Assembly (NCBI GenBank): GCA_029204225.1
Contig: CM055096.1
Coordinates: forward strand, 43,879,967-43,943,966
DNA: 64,000 nucleotides
Direction of reading: 5' to 3'
From: Diphasiastrum complanatum
Lineage: Eukaryota > Streptophyta > Lycopodiopsida > Lycopodiales > Lycopodiaceae
Shown here piece after piece: positions 40,601-46,210 of this stretch. How positions within the stretch are numbered: position 1 is the stretch's first letter; the number at the start of each line of letters is the position of its first letter. Position numbers and translations under genes: made by a program. The notes under the pieces were generated by a model, which saw only the letters and a list, made by a program, of their open reading frames with translations, had not been told where the DNA came from and did not search any database.

Positions 40601-43600
40601 GTAATATGTCCAAATGGCCTAATAATGAATAATAAGTCCAAAGGCCAACCATATAGTCTAAGTGTCACTAATGAATAAAAAGGGGCCCAAGGCTTGCTTA
40701 TGCATAAAGTAAAGTAAATGTAAATGGACGCGGCGAATGTAATGAGCCGAGTCCATAACTCTCCCCGGCACCAAAAAAAAAAGACCCAACTGTCGAAAAG
40801 AAACTGGATCAAATAGCAGCAAGCCCTGGTGCATCAACAACTAGAGCAACATCTGATGTAGAGCCATCAACAAGTGCAGGAAGAGCACGATCCTGATCCG
40901 CAAGTGATGGTGTATGATAAAAGACATCAAGAGGCTCCCATGTGGCCTCCTCAACAGGACGACCATCGAACTGGACCAAAAACTCAATCTGCCGGCAGCA
41001 TCGACTATGGCGAAGGCGAACCTGGTGAATGGCAGCTAGTAAGAAAGGGCACAGCTCAGGATCAACATCATGGCGACGAAGGGAACATCTCGGCCGTGTC
41101 ATCTGAAACCAAGCAATAGGGAACAACCAGGAATGCCAAGGAACCAGAAGAAGATCAAGCAGCAACCAAGAATGCCAAGGTATCCGTAATGCCCAAGATA
41201 GTAGAGGATCAGCCCAAAAGATAGGGACATCATACCAAGGTATCCAAAAAGCCCGAGAAGGTAGAACTGCATCAGCAACGGGAAGCCAATAAGGAAACTG
41301 GAAAAGAGATGGACACTCATCAAGAATAGCCGCATCATACACGTAACCATCAACCATATGTGCAAACTCGGTGATATAGGTTCCCCAAGAAAAGATAGCA
41401 GCATCGAAAGACCAGCACCAAGGAGTAGGAACATAAGCAGGATGACAGACACGCTGTAGTAGCATGGAAAAGCAAGCGATATGCCACGAAACATGGATCA
41501 TAAAGAGATCATCCTAACAAAGGATAGCTAAAATGGAGAAATGTGCACCAGCATGGTCAAAAGCCCAAGGTATCCATAAGGCCCATGAATGAGAAGTAGC
41601 AATGGCACATGGTACCTTCAAGGCCCCTATCACGAGAAGAGCAGCATGCCAAAAGCTCCAGAAAGTCCAAGAAATCAATGCATCATCTAAAAAAACATGA
41701 TGCATAAAAACAATAGCAACAAATCTAGAAATAGTAGAGGCCTCAACTGAAAAACTGTAGCCGAAAAACTCATCCAGAAAGGCCTCATATGGACATACCA
41801 ATCCATCATAAGATACACCAAAAACGGATGGAGAATCGGATGACCCATCGGAACTGGCCGCAAGTGTAGTCCCAAAGTACACACCAGGAGCACAAGTGAG
41901 GAATAGAAGAAATGCACTGGAACGAGGAACAGGATCTCCGACATCAGTAGCAAGCAACAATATCCACGTGTAGCTGGGAATGAGTATCAAAGCACATATG
42001 AGCAATACTGAAGTATATGGCGACAACCTGAAGTAGGGCGCTGGACAACCTCCAAACAATCAACAAAATGGACAGCAAATCGGTGGAGAAATCCGTCGAA
42101 GATGGCAAGGTAGTAGGGCGCTGGGCAATAGCTACCAAAATCCGCACATAACCTGAAAAAAAAAATGGAGAAAACCGTTGAAATGGTGATAAAGTAGGGC
42201 GTTGGACAGCCTCCAATCAAGCCACGAAATGCGCAGCAAATCGGTGGAGAAAATCGACGAAAGTGACAAGGTAGTAGGGCGCTGGCCAGCCTCTACCAAA
42301 TCTGGAAAACGATGGAAATTTGATGAAAAAATCGACGAAAGTGATGGGTTAGTAGGGCGCTGGACAGCCTCTACTAAATCTGAAAAAACGATGGAAATCT
42401 GATGAAAAAATCGACAAAAGTGATGGGTTAGTAGGGCGCTGGACAGCCTCTACTAAATCTGAAAAAGTAGTGCACAGGAAAGTGCTCTGATACCAAGTTA
42501 CGAATAGAGCCACAGCTGATCTAGAGCTAAGCTATGAAAGCATCACATAAGCAACTATGAAAGCAGCACATAAGCAAGACTTAACCCTAGAAAGCAGGAA
42601 AGAGACAGATTAAGGAGACTAAAGAGAGAGATCAATATCATCAGCTGAATAAATAATGACACAATTTCCCTACTTATATCCAAGAGGAAGCCCTAAAAGG
42701 AAGCTTCCGGTAGCTAGGGCCCAACTGGGAGGGAAAATAGTGCGCCCTCCAAGAAGGCCCCCACTCTCCAGTAATATGTCCAAATGGCCTAATAATGAAT
42801 AATAAGACCGAAGGCCAACCATATAGTCTAAGTGTCACTAATGAATAAAAAAGGGCCCAAGGCCTGCTTATGCATAAAGTAAAGTAAATGTAAATGGACG
42901 CGGCGAATGTAGTGAGCAGAGTCCATAACTGTCGGTATCAGCTAAAGTAGAAGCACCTTGCTTTCTGCTTAAGAGAAAACAATGACACAATTAGATCCTA
43001 ACAAGCATGCAAAAAAGGACAAAATAGATGGAAGCGCTACAAGCTTGAGGAGACCTGACATTTTGAAACTGAACTATTTTAAGTCAACATTTGTAAAGTG
43101 CAGCATGAGCTCCCAGCTGTAGGAAGATCAGCCATATAAAAATTTACCAAAAGTTTACATGAAATCATAAAAGTGACAACACTTTTAGAAACTCTTACAT
43201 ATTTGAGGACTGTAAAATGAATCAGGTTCTATAGATGGAAAAAATTTCTAGCCAATAGCTCCATACATGTACCATTTCATTGTTTAACATCCCTTCCAAC
43301 CTCTTCTCCCTTCTAGTCAATTACTACATATGTCATAAAATTGTGAAAAAATTCCATCTAAACAAGATGTTACTAACTAGTAAGCGATATTTTTGCTAAA
43401 TTAGTGGTTAATTGGAAGCTCAAATGCTGATTAATTTGCAAGTCGAAGCTATTCAACAAAAGATGGCACAAGATTAAATGTCTCCATCCTCTTCTTCTGG
43501 TTAGCATAAGAAGCTATTAAAAGGTTCGTGTATATTCCACCCTACATCCATTGAGAGTGCCTAGTAGCAATACCTTCATATTTGGGATTCAGATGCTCAT

Positions 43601-45555
43601 ACTATTCTCTCTCTTAAAAGCTATTGCTTTCTAGTCCAAAACAATATCAACTTATTACTATGCTTGTTCGTGTTTTTACAATTACAGCATGACTGAATAG
43701 CAAGGAGTAAAATTATCAAAGGAAGTAATCCTATTAACATACTTAAAATATTGATTACTCATATAGTAGCCTTGCAGCTCCAATACATCTTGCAAAATGC
43801 TAATCTACATACGATTTTTGTTGTGTTGATCTGATCTTAGAGGTAACTAATTTTGTGATTGATCACTAATTCAGAAATTACAAATTGTGTACATGTCAGC
43901 CAATTATATATGACATTTTCAAAGTTGATGGATTAACATTCCACTCTCGAAGTTTCAAAAAAGAAAAGAAAAATCATTTACTTAGGTCGCTTCACCAATT
44001 GCTGAAGGGAAAAAGCCCGGCGTGGAAGGATTCACATGCAGATCAGGCCCTTCCCGACCGTGAAATTAGGTCCGAGGTTTCTACACAGTACACACTGATA
44101 ACCCAACCCAGCAAATTGGAGTCGTCCACTTGGAAGTTGTGCCAAATAGACAAACTTTTTGGATGGAAGGTCAATCAAGACAATGCTCCAACATTGTGCT
44201 GGGTCACCAAACTATAAAACCAAGGACTTGATTTCACAAGCGCATATTTTCCTTTCTAAGATGAAAAGCTGAAATCCCAGGTACATTAAAAAATTTAAGC
44301 ATGGCAGTCAGGAATAAGATGTACCCCAGTCATCAAAAAATCATGCATGCTGTACTTTCCAGAAACAAGTCTTTTGATAGCTTGCTTTGAAACTTCAAGG
44401 GCATGCTTCACATCTCGATGCAGCAAAAGCTCTTCTAGTACATTGTTACATACTGTTCGGACAAAAAGTGGAACATCTCGCCGCTCACTTTCCAATCCTC
44501 GAACAAATAAAGTTCCTTCGTCTTTTCCAGATATATTCAATGTATATTGCTTGCCTGCATACCTGTTAACCTGCAAATATTACATACAGACAGTTGATTG
44601 AGATCTATGGGCTTCGGAACATAAGCTTGTATCATTAGTTCCAAAATACTCTAGTTGACAGAGGTGGGTAAATTCTACAAACAACAAAAGCAAGGTGTCC
44701 CTTCAATAGGCCTAAAGGCATATAAATTGGAGACTGTTAACAAATACCAGGAGCAATGAGATCAGACAACTATCCATGCAGAAGGGTAACAGAACAATAT
44801 TATCCCAAACGTTTTATGAAAGATAACCAATGTAATGTTTTTACGGCTATGAGGTTATAGTTATTTTGATCTTTTTGTAAAATTGTCCCATATGCACGAA
44901 ACACATTTCATTGCATATGAACTGACAAAAATATTTGAAACATGTATCGTTAAACAAGACTAACCTGGAGCAGCAAGAAAGGGCAGAGGACCTGCAAAGC
45001 ACTCAACAGGCATCAAATACGTGCCTCTTATTAAGATCCCAGAGGTTTAGGGCAATTTAACATTAAATGCATTAAGTAGAAGGTAAGGTATAGTGCTCGA
45101 GCGGTGCCTTACACGTTCAAATTTCAGAACCATTGGTGATGGAAAAGCTTCAGAAACAAGTTCAGAAGCCTTTACTCCAAGAGTGATTGCTTCTTCAACG
45201 CTAGCTCCTTGGAACTGTATAAACACACTGTCTGTCTGGGCATAAACCACATTTGCTTTATCAAAAATTCTTGGAACGCTTTCCACTGCTTGCTTACAAG
45301 CAGCTGCACCCATACTGCAGGGGTCTCAATTAGTACATGTTCGTAATGGTTTCAGATTTTTAAAATGCAACACATGGTTAAAAAAACAAAAAGTTCAGCT
45401 AGATATATTGAAGATGTCTTTATTGCGTTCAAGGGAGTACGTGAGGCATGAGTCAGCTAAGGGTAGAGCTTGTTGTGGGGACGCTCCTGCACCAGTGAAC
45501 CCATATAGCGCATTGGAGCATAGCTGTACGACATCGGAGATAACTTTCATGAGTA
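13382..45555 (-). CDS. Family B DNA polymerase, Pol delta-like catalytic subunit paralogue (C-terminal part, 8 exons, substituted active site)
   Basis: The eight exons listed separately join in phase to about 446 codons without a stop before TAA. Order in the protein: motif B (SNALYGFTG), motif C ([10 protein letters not shown]), thumb start (VNRYAGKQY), [39 protein letters not shown], then CysA (CLSC/CESC) and CysB (CLQY/CTNLDC). Pol delta copies DNA in the nucleus with PCNA. The double cysteine module, the EDPL segment and the overall order favour Pol delta over Pol zeta. Catalytic hallmarks are changed: motif B Lys is Gln, the first motif C Asp is Gln, KKRY is VNRY, and one CysB Cys is Tyr. 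The exonuclease domain and motif A must lie upstream; none was found before 64000. Either a structural paralogue or a young pseudogene is possible; the clean frame and splice sites favour the former. Confidence 0.85.
14428..14585 (-). CDS. Polymerase exon: helix before CysA and first CysA pair
   Basis: 158 nt between acceptor tttgacag and donor gttact. It encodes [20 protein letters not shown] and ends with [11 protein letters not shown] plus two bases of a split Arg codon. It aligns with the segment of Pol delta that leads into the PCNA-interacting CysA zinc module. It is preceded by a 23.8-kb intron. Confidence 0.85.
14873..15284 (-). repeat. Diverged gypsy LTR (AGTTA...TAACT type) with 48-bp tandem duplication
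   Basis: Minus-strand orientation. It starts AGTTATATAC just after a GGGGAG purine tract at 15285-15290 and ends at AGTTATGAAC on the plus strand (14873). The start, the purine tract and the general plan match the LTRs at 18097, 40318 and 48780, but the sequence is much more diverged. No target duplication was found. Confidence 0.5.
14909..15004. repeat. Two exact 48-bp tandem repeats
   Basis: The unit beginning agcataaagatcagatat is repeated exactly at 14909-14956 and 14957-15004, followed by a few bases of a third copy (agcata). It lies inside the diverged LTR and was probably made by a slip or unequal exchange recently, given the perfect identity. Confidence 0.95.
15285..16140 (-). pseudogene. 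Diverged internal part of a non-autonomous gypsy element
   Basis: Upstream of the diverged LTR, the minus strand has [18 protein letters not shown] and similar pieces that echo the tryptophan-rich block of the copies at 19353-20321 and 24169-24969. The plus-strand motif gtgcatactcatctacaagg echoes the same block's cccgtatactcatctagaaag. No intact reading frame remains. Confidence 0.5.
16141..16676. other. T-rich stretch without a recognised feature
   Basis: Pyrimidine-rich on the plus strand, giving several overlapping Phe/Leu/Ser-rich open frames without recognisable motifs. It lies between a gypsy fragment and a copia LTR and may be decayed retrotransposon leader. Confidence 0.4.
16677..17266 (-). 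repeat. Copia LTR related to that of 2969-7539
   Basis: The plus strand runs from TGATAAAATTTAC to GAAATTTCAACA, followed by ctcctcac, a minus-strand purine tract. Its end (aaaactagtcaaactagatt) closely matches the end of the copia LTRs at 3650 and 7539 (aaaactagtcaagctagaat). It is probably a 3' LTR; about 830 bp of unassigned internal sequence follows up to the gypsy LTR at 18097. Confidence 0.6.
18097..18530 (-). repeat. Gypsy 3' LTR (AGTTA...TAACT)
   Basis: 434 bp; the minus strand begins AGTTATGGACTC and ends TATTCGTAACT. It is almost identical to the LTRs at 40318-40760, 42496-42930 and 48780-49222. A TATA-like box (CTATAAGTAGGG, minus strand) lies near 18270-18285. Confidence 0.85.
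18578..19304 (-). pseudogene. Gypsy integrase C-terminus with chromodomain
   Basis: The frames 19304-19002 and 19183-18578 carry the GPY/F-like segment ([20 protein letters not shown]), [15 protein letters not shown], and the chromodomain [17 protein letters not shown]. This identifies a chromovirus, whose chromodomain tethers the integrase to chromatin. A frameshift lies near 19030-19060 and the catalytic core (DDE) is absent. By comparison with 47880-48732, a coding change or deletion occurred near [10 protein letters not shown]. Confidence 0.85.
19353..20321 (-). CDS. Tryptophan-rich open frame in gypsy filler (unknown)
   Basis: 322 codons on the coding strand of the element. It opens with a 28-residue tandem repeat ([15 protein letters not shown], then [15 protein letters not shown]; 84 bp apart in the matching copy at 24169) and continues with a region shared by three copies ([18 protein letters not shown]). 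No known domain, metal site or signal is recognised. The composition (Trp, Leu, Phe, Ile, Cys) could mimic a membrane protein but may simply reflect degenerate GGCATTCCTGG/CATATCGCTTGG repeats read in one frame. It replaces RT, RNase H and most of integrase. Confidence 0.35.
   Translation of the reverse strand: MDIWHSWLLHIAWISFGPIAHTTASFSAMDIWHSWLLRIAWFSFGPVDWCCFFHITDCLWCRYLYDYACGSLSVPWIVAHCQAWHIPMAWVIASFPATVCPGDLQIPRHFRLLHIAWSLMLSCHFVLVFRDHQSTLREFLLLSWIVCGDVAAIYFSIAHMCFDTHPQLHVDIDPMLATDVGDPVLRSSAFLLFLTCAPGVYFGITLAASSDGSSDSPSVFGVSYDGLVCPYEVFLDEFFGYSLSVGASTISRFVATIFMHHVFLDDALIAWTFWSFWHAALLVIWALRVPYAVVSHSWALWIPWAFDHVGAYFSILSSPLSG
20393..21062 (-). pseudogene. Gypsy protease end and start of the filler
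   Basis: The minus strand reads [20 protein letters not shown] and [17 protein letters not shown], the segment after the aspartic protease that normally leads into RT. A frameshift then moves to the frame 21013-20393 with [20 protein letters not shown] and [17 protein letters not shown]. The latter pieces are not found in the autonomous-like copy at 27015-33276 but are shared with 23734-24081. Confidence 0.7.
21100..21475 (-). pseudogene. Gypsy gag fragment joined to copia gag
   Basis: The frame 21466-21122 ([38 protein letters not shown]) matches the capsid part of gag in the element at 27015-33276 (28767-28950). It begins exactly at a junction with copia sequence near 21470 (copia frame ends DRECKVM). 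The CCHC knuckle is missing at its 3' side. Confidence 0.8.
21463..22449 (-). pseudogene. Copia gag with zinc knuckle and start of protease
   Basis: The frames 22449-21751 and 21767/21678-21463 encode UBN2-type gag ([36 protein letters not shown]), the CCHC region (NASRGSKHK in one frame, [13 protein letters not shown] in the other) and the protease start [12 protein letters not shown], with the DSG catalytic triad. A frameshift lies near 21690-21760. The sequence stops at 21470 within protease, where gypsy gag starts. Confidence 0.85.
22450..23242. other. Copia leader remnant, then unassigned T-rich DNA
   Basis: 22450-22735 resembles the leader that precedes gag in the copia at 2969-7539 (gatct, ttgatcaaaact repeats). 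From about 22736 to 23242 no feature is recognised; the plus strand becomes rich in tttcgtt-like runs. Confidence 0.4.
23243..25639 (+). mobile_element. Inverted copy of the non-autonomous gypsy derivative
   Basis: Plus-strand counterpart of 18578-21010: protease end ([12 protein letters not shown] in a shifted frame at 23480-23560), filler ([20 protein letters not shown]), tryptophan-rich frame, and chromodomain integrase end ([18 protein letters not shown]). It has no LTR at either side and ends at about 25639 in LINE sequence. It is highly similar to the other arm: an incidental 93-codon antisense frame differs at one residue only. Confidence 0.8.
24169..24969 (+). CDS. Tryptophan-rich open frame, second copy (unknown)
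   Basis: 266 codons, nearly the same protein as 20321-19353 over its length, including the two 28-residue repeat units at 24201 and 24285 and the stretch [17 protein letters not shown]. It diverges at its C-terminus after VFLD because of a local deletion. Retention of this frame in two long copies is notable, but both are recent duplicates, so selection is not demonstrated. Confidence 0.35.
   Translation: MTDSFLPLDIWHSWLLHIAWISFGPIAHTTASFSAMDIWHSWLLRIAWFSFGPVDWCCFFHITDCLWCRYLYDYACGSLSVPWIVAHCQAWHILMAWVIASFPATVCPGDLQIPRHFRLLHIAWSLMLSCHFVLVFRDHQSTLREFLLLSWIVCGDVAAIYFSIAHMCFDTHPQLHVDIDPMLATDVGDPVLRSSAFLLFLTCAPGVYFGITLAASSDGSSDSPSVFGVSYDGLVCPYEVFLDVGLEGTVCHCYFSFMGLMDTSGF
25639..27009 (-). pseudogene. 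LINE fragment (endonuclease to RT start), split by gypsy
   Basis: Minus strand. EN pieces include [35 protein letters not shown] and [12 protein letters not shown]; then the linker and RT beginning [19 protein letters not shown]. The EN continues at 33282-33745, on the other side of the gypsy element. It is cut at 25639, losing most of RT. It matches the LINE at 51621-55374. Several frames are needed, so it is not functional. Confidence 0.85.
27015..27478 (+). repeat. 5' LTR of gypsy 27015-33276
   Basis: 464 bp, starting AGTTACGGACTAC and ending GATCATAACC. A TATA-like box (gtatttatagggg) lies at about 27315-27328. By eye it differs from the 3' LTR at only a handful of positions, so the insertion is fairly recent. 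Confidence 0.92.
27479..27490 (+). other. Primer-binding site of gypsy 27015-33276
   Basis: TGGTATCAGAGC directly after the 5' LTR, complementary to initiator-methionine tRNA. Confidence 0.92.
27832..28015 (+). repeat. Leader repeats of gypsy 27015-33276
   Basis: Three copies of a unit beginning gattggaggctgtccagcgc lie between primer site and gag, at about 27835, 27917 and 27984. The same motif recurs in the leader of the derivative at 40318-42930. Function unknown; leader position would fit RNA packaging or structure. Confidence 0.8.
28242..29637 (+). pseudogene. Gypsy gag, zinc knuckle and protease start
   Basis: The frame 28242-29060 starts [20 protein letters not shown] and carries the capsid piece [18 protein letters not shown] and [15 protein letters not shown] frame change at about 28930-28960 leads to 28771-29637 with the CCHC knuckle [14 protein letters not shown] and the protease site [13 protein letters not shown]. 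It ends at a TAA after YQQL. Gag assembles the particle; the aspartic protease cleaves the polyprotein. Confidence 0.88.
29638..30780 (+). pseudogene. Gypsy reverse transcriptase
   Basis: After a stop at 29636 and a TAG at about 29848, the frame 29780-30394 encodes the RT fingers and palm: [47 protein letters not shown] and [16 protein letters not shown] interrupts just before [12 protein letters not shown], the catalytic YFDD box near 30405-30430, which itself is preserved. 30399-30767 gives the thumb and connection, ending in TAG at about 30765. Confidence 0.9.
30830..31399 (+). pseudogene. Gypsy RNase H
   Basis: The frame 30881-31399 with upstream [16 protein letters not shown] (30838 onward) contains the RNase H landmarks: catalytic Asp in ETDAS, the Glu in [20 protein letters not shown], Asp in [10 protein letters not shown], and [11 protein letters not shown]. 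The chromovirus-type order is intact. It stops with TAG at 31397 where related elements continue into the integrase. Confidence 0.9.
31400..32735 (+). pseudogene. Gypsy integrase with chromodomain
   Basis: 31457-31795 encodes the zinc-binding HHCC region ([15 protein letters not shown]) and the core with [14 protein letters not shown] after LHGLP splits it from [11 protein letters not shown] and 31850-32464 ([20 protein letters not shown], containing the catalytic Glu). TGA at 32462 splits the tail. The chromodomain [17 protein letters not shown] lies at about 32560-32620, followed by a frameshift. All catalytic residues are recognisable, but the frame is broken. Confidence 0.9.
32812..33276 (+). 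repeat. 3' LTR of gypsy 27015-33276
   Basis: 465 bp preceded by the purine tract CCAGGGAG (about 32804-32811). It ends GATCATAACT, followed by target duplication ATCTC. TATA-like gtatttatagggg lies at about 33113-33126. Confidence 0.92.
33282..33745 (-). pseudogene. LINE endonuclease start (5' part of the LINE at 25639)
   Basis: Minus-strand 33642-33282 reads [39 protein letters not shown] and [14 protein letters not shown], the EEP endonuclease N-terminus with the ETH catalytic box. 33745-33652 matches the last residues of LINE ORF1 ([13 protein letters not shown]). The rest of ORF1 is missing, replaced by gypsy RT. Confidence 0.85.
33652..34233 (-). pseudogene. Chimeric frame: gypsy RT fused to LINE ORF1 tail
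   Basis: A single open frame of 193 codons. It starts with 20 or so unrelated residues, runs through gypsy RT ([46 protein letters not shown] with the YFDD box intact) and changes at about 33745-33755, without a stop, to the end of LINE ORF1 ([13 protein letters not shown]). The RT part is better preserved than in the element at 27015. The fusion is a product of recombination or template switching; expression is not implied. Confidence 0.8.
34580..34865 (+). repeat. Diverged 3' half of a gypsy LTR
   Basis: The string attttccctccaaacgttctgcctccctt...tagggttc...gctctttgtgggagaa parallels the last half of the LTR at 33040-33276. The 5' half and the end are not recognisable. A GC-rich stretch without recognised features lies between it and the RT fragment (34200-34460). 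Confidence 0.6.
34866..38370. other. Large intron sequence without recognised element
   Basis: Part of the 23.8-kb intron of the polymerase gene. Several plus-strand open frames of 60-100 codons (35614, 35880, 36049, 36346, 37309) have no known motif and a composition like the surrounding non-coding DNA. Repeated 'gcatgca' words around 35400-35520 are noticeable but have no clear unit. Confidence 0.45.
38371..38469 (-). CDS. Polymerase exon: EDPL segment
   Basis: 99 nt, 33 codons, phase 0 at both ends; donor gtaagata, acceptor ttttgtag. It encodes [20 protein letters not shown] and ends in KPLES. It matches the Pol delta EDPL...YYLE...KPL segment before the C-terminal metal-binding modules. 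The next intron downstream is 23,785 bp. Confidence 0.88.
38894..39106 (-). CDS. Polymerase exon: thumb, GERIPYVLV
   Basis: 213 nt, 71 codons, phase 0 on both sides; donor gtaagtaa, acceptor cacttatag. It starts [18 protein letters not shown] and includes [17 protein letters not shown] and GERIPYVLV, the thumb segment typical of Pol delta and relatives (AERM-KRD, GDRVPYV). The lysine-rich loop ([11 protein letters not shown]) is longer than I would expect for canonical Pol delta. Confidence 0.9.
39107..40317. other. Intron sequence before the gypsy insertion
   Basis: The 5.2-kb polymerase intron starts at 44324 and ends at 39107. In this part no gene is seen. Frames at 39375-39686 (plus) and 39433-39230 (minus) lack motifs. 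39800-40130 has an LTR-like texture but no defined ends. Confidence 0.45.
40318..40760 (-). repeat. 3' LTR of gypsy 40318-42930
   Basis: 443 bp. The minus strand begins AGTTATGGACTCGG (40760) and ends TTCGTAACT (40318). The purine tract CCGGGGAG precedes it at 40761-40768. Nearly identical to the LTRs at 18097 and 48780. Confidence 0.9.
40809..41501 (-). pseudogene. Filler plus chromodomain integrase end, in one frame
   Basis: 230 codons: [20 protein letters not shown] and tryptophan-rich repeats ([19 protein letters not shown]), then [20 protein letters not shown] and the chromodomain [20 protein letters not shown]. Filler is continuous with the integrase tail. The first chromodomain tryptophan is Phe here (VQF instead of VQW). 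Confidence 0.75.
41514..42059 (-). pseudogene. Tryptophan-rich filler frame, third copy
   Basis: 181 codons sharing [20 protein letters not shown] and [18 protein letters not shown] with 20321-19353 and 24169-24969. The N-terminal repeat region is deleted and replaced by leader sequence. It shows that the block is a regular component of this family and not a one-off insertion. Confidence 0.6.
42050..42483 (-). repeat. Leader repeats of gypsy 40318-42930
   Basis: Five or six copies of a unit containing GAGGCTGTCCAGCGCCCTAC (minus strand) alternate with 'aaatcgacgaaagtga'-like segments; the last three units are about 75 bp apart. One unit matches the leader motif of 27832-28015 over more than 20 bases. 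Confidence 0.8.
42484..42495 (-). other. Primer-binding site of gypsy 40318-42930
   Basis: The minus strand reads TGGTATCAGAGC directly next to the TAACT end of the 5' LTR. This adjacency fixes the LTR end as TAACT. Confidence 0.92.
42496..42930 (-). repeat. 5' LTR of gypsy 40318-42930
   Basis: 435 bp, about 8 bp shorter than the 3' LTR because of a small deletion near 42553. It begins AGTTATGGACTCTG on the minus strand. Confidence 0.9.
42936..44324. other. 5' part of the polymerase intron
   Basis: No element is recognised. The plus frame 43885-44217 (110 codons) has no known motif and overlaps intron sequence; I regard it as chance. Confidence 0.5.
44325..44570 (-). CDS. Polymerase exon: KRY-equivalent, ESERRD, MTGG
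   Basis: 246 nt, 82 codons, phase 0 on both sides; acceptor tttgcag, donor gtacat. It starts [12 protein letters not shown], where Pol delta has KKRYAGL, then [18 protein letters not shown] (family GIETVRRDNC) and ends [10 protein letters not shown] across the junction. The two lysines of KKRY, which contact DNA, are Val-Asn here. Confidence 0.9.
44965..44991 (-). CDS. Polymerase 27-nt micro-exon
   Basis: Nine codons, VLCPFLLLQ, bounded by acceptor ctttgcag and donor gttagt, phase 0. It supplies the segment between KFER and VNRYAG that corresponds to VYFPYLLINK in Pol delta, so the protein is collinear only if this exon is used. Confidence 0.85.
45113..45314 (-). CDS. Polymerase exon: motif C
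   Basis: 202 nt; acceptor ccctgcag, donor gtaagg. The first T completes a split Thr codon. It encodes [20 protein letters not shown] and motif [14 protein letters not shown] at about 45210-45255, then [19 protein letters not shown] and MVLKFER. Family motif C is YGDTDS; here Gly-Asp is Ala-Gln, removing one of two metal-binding aspartates while the second is kept. Confidence 0.9.
45441..45555 (-). CDS. Polymerase exon: motif B
   Basis: 115 nt; acceptor atattgctag after a pyrimidine-rich tract, donor gtactc. It encodes [20 protein letters not shown] and [16 protein letters not shown]. Motif B in family B polymerases is Kx3NSxYG; here it reads QLCSNALYG, so the dNTP-binding Lys is Gln and Ser is Ala. 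Phases 2 and 2 join with neighbours. The preceding exon was not found. Confidence 0.85.
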
Positions 45556-45720
45556 CTAGCAATATGATAAAGGAGAATTGTAAAAACTGCTGAACTCATT
45601 GTCATCAAACTCAGAGGGCTTCTAAGTATGGAATGCTCTCTCCCATGGTTCTGTAGCATACATAGGTACTTTAAATGTTCTTAGTGATTCGCTAGATATG
45701 TGTTCTTTTTAGAATTTTGT

Positions 45721-45850
45721 TTTTAGGGGGGCTGCTTGGTACCATAACTGCCTGCGGAATGCGTTCCAGTTCTGGAACGTATTTAAAAAAAACGTTCCAG
45801 GTTTTTTTAAATTACGTATTTTTTAAAATACGTAATTTAAACGTATTTTT
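45721..45850. repeat. Short hairpin-rich AT segment
   Basis: Two adjacent inverted repeats: GTTCCAG/CTGGAAC with a TT loop at 45763-45778, and 14-bp perfect arms AAATTACGTATTTT at 45809-45822 and 45825-45838. A third pair uses ACGTTCC. The start (ggggggctgcttggt, 45726) resembles plant DNA-transposon termini, but no matching second end was found. Confidence 0.55.
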
Positions 45851-46210
45851 TACAAAGAAAAAAAAAAACCGCTTTGTGAAGTTCCTTCTTTTTCATAGTT
45901 GCTTTGATGCACATGTATTTCATTTGTTGGTCCAGTTTCTTGCCCCTATCTAAGTCTCTAAGTATGAGAGTAGTCAGAAACTCCATTTTTTAGGTTTAAC
46001 ACAGCCTTTTCAACATGTTGCCTTAGGTGCTCTTCAAGACACATTTTAAGCCTCAGATGTAGAGACACTACTAGAACTTTGATATAGTTATACATATACA
46101 AATACCCTTTCAGCCACAACATTTACTTGTGAACAAGGTTTCACTAAATCAAGATTTTTTCCTAAAAGAATAGCAATTCCCTTTTGAAAAGCTTTGTTCT
46201 ATCTCAAACA

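Larger units (their letters stand above)
40318..42930 (-). mobile_element. Short non-autonomous chromodomain gypsy with both LTRs
   Basis: 2613 bp with LTRs 40318-40760 and 42496-42930, primer site 42484-42495, and flanking 5-mers gtcag (40313-40317) and gtcgg (42931-42935), a target duplication with one change. The interior (1.7 kb) has leader repeats, a filler segment and the chromodomain end of integrase. It lacks gag, protease, RT and RNase H, so it would depend on another element. It is the smallest of the filler family and lies inside a polymerase intron in the gene's orientation. Confidence 0.9.

Noticed and set aside
43885-44217. 110-codon plus-strand frame in the polymerase intron
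   Set aside because: No motif, antisense to the gene, composition like flanking intron DNA.
13382-45555. Assignment of the polymerase to Pol zeta (REV3) or to a viral family B enzyme
   Set aside because: The EDPL segment, CysA/CysB layout and thumb order fit Pol delta better, and plant-type introns argue against a recent viral insert. The assignment is by eye and a phylogeny could change it.
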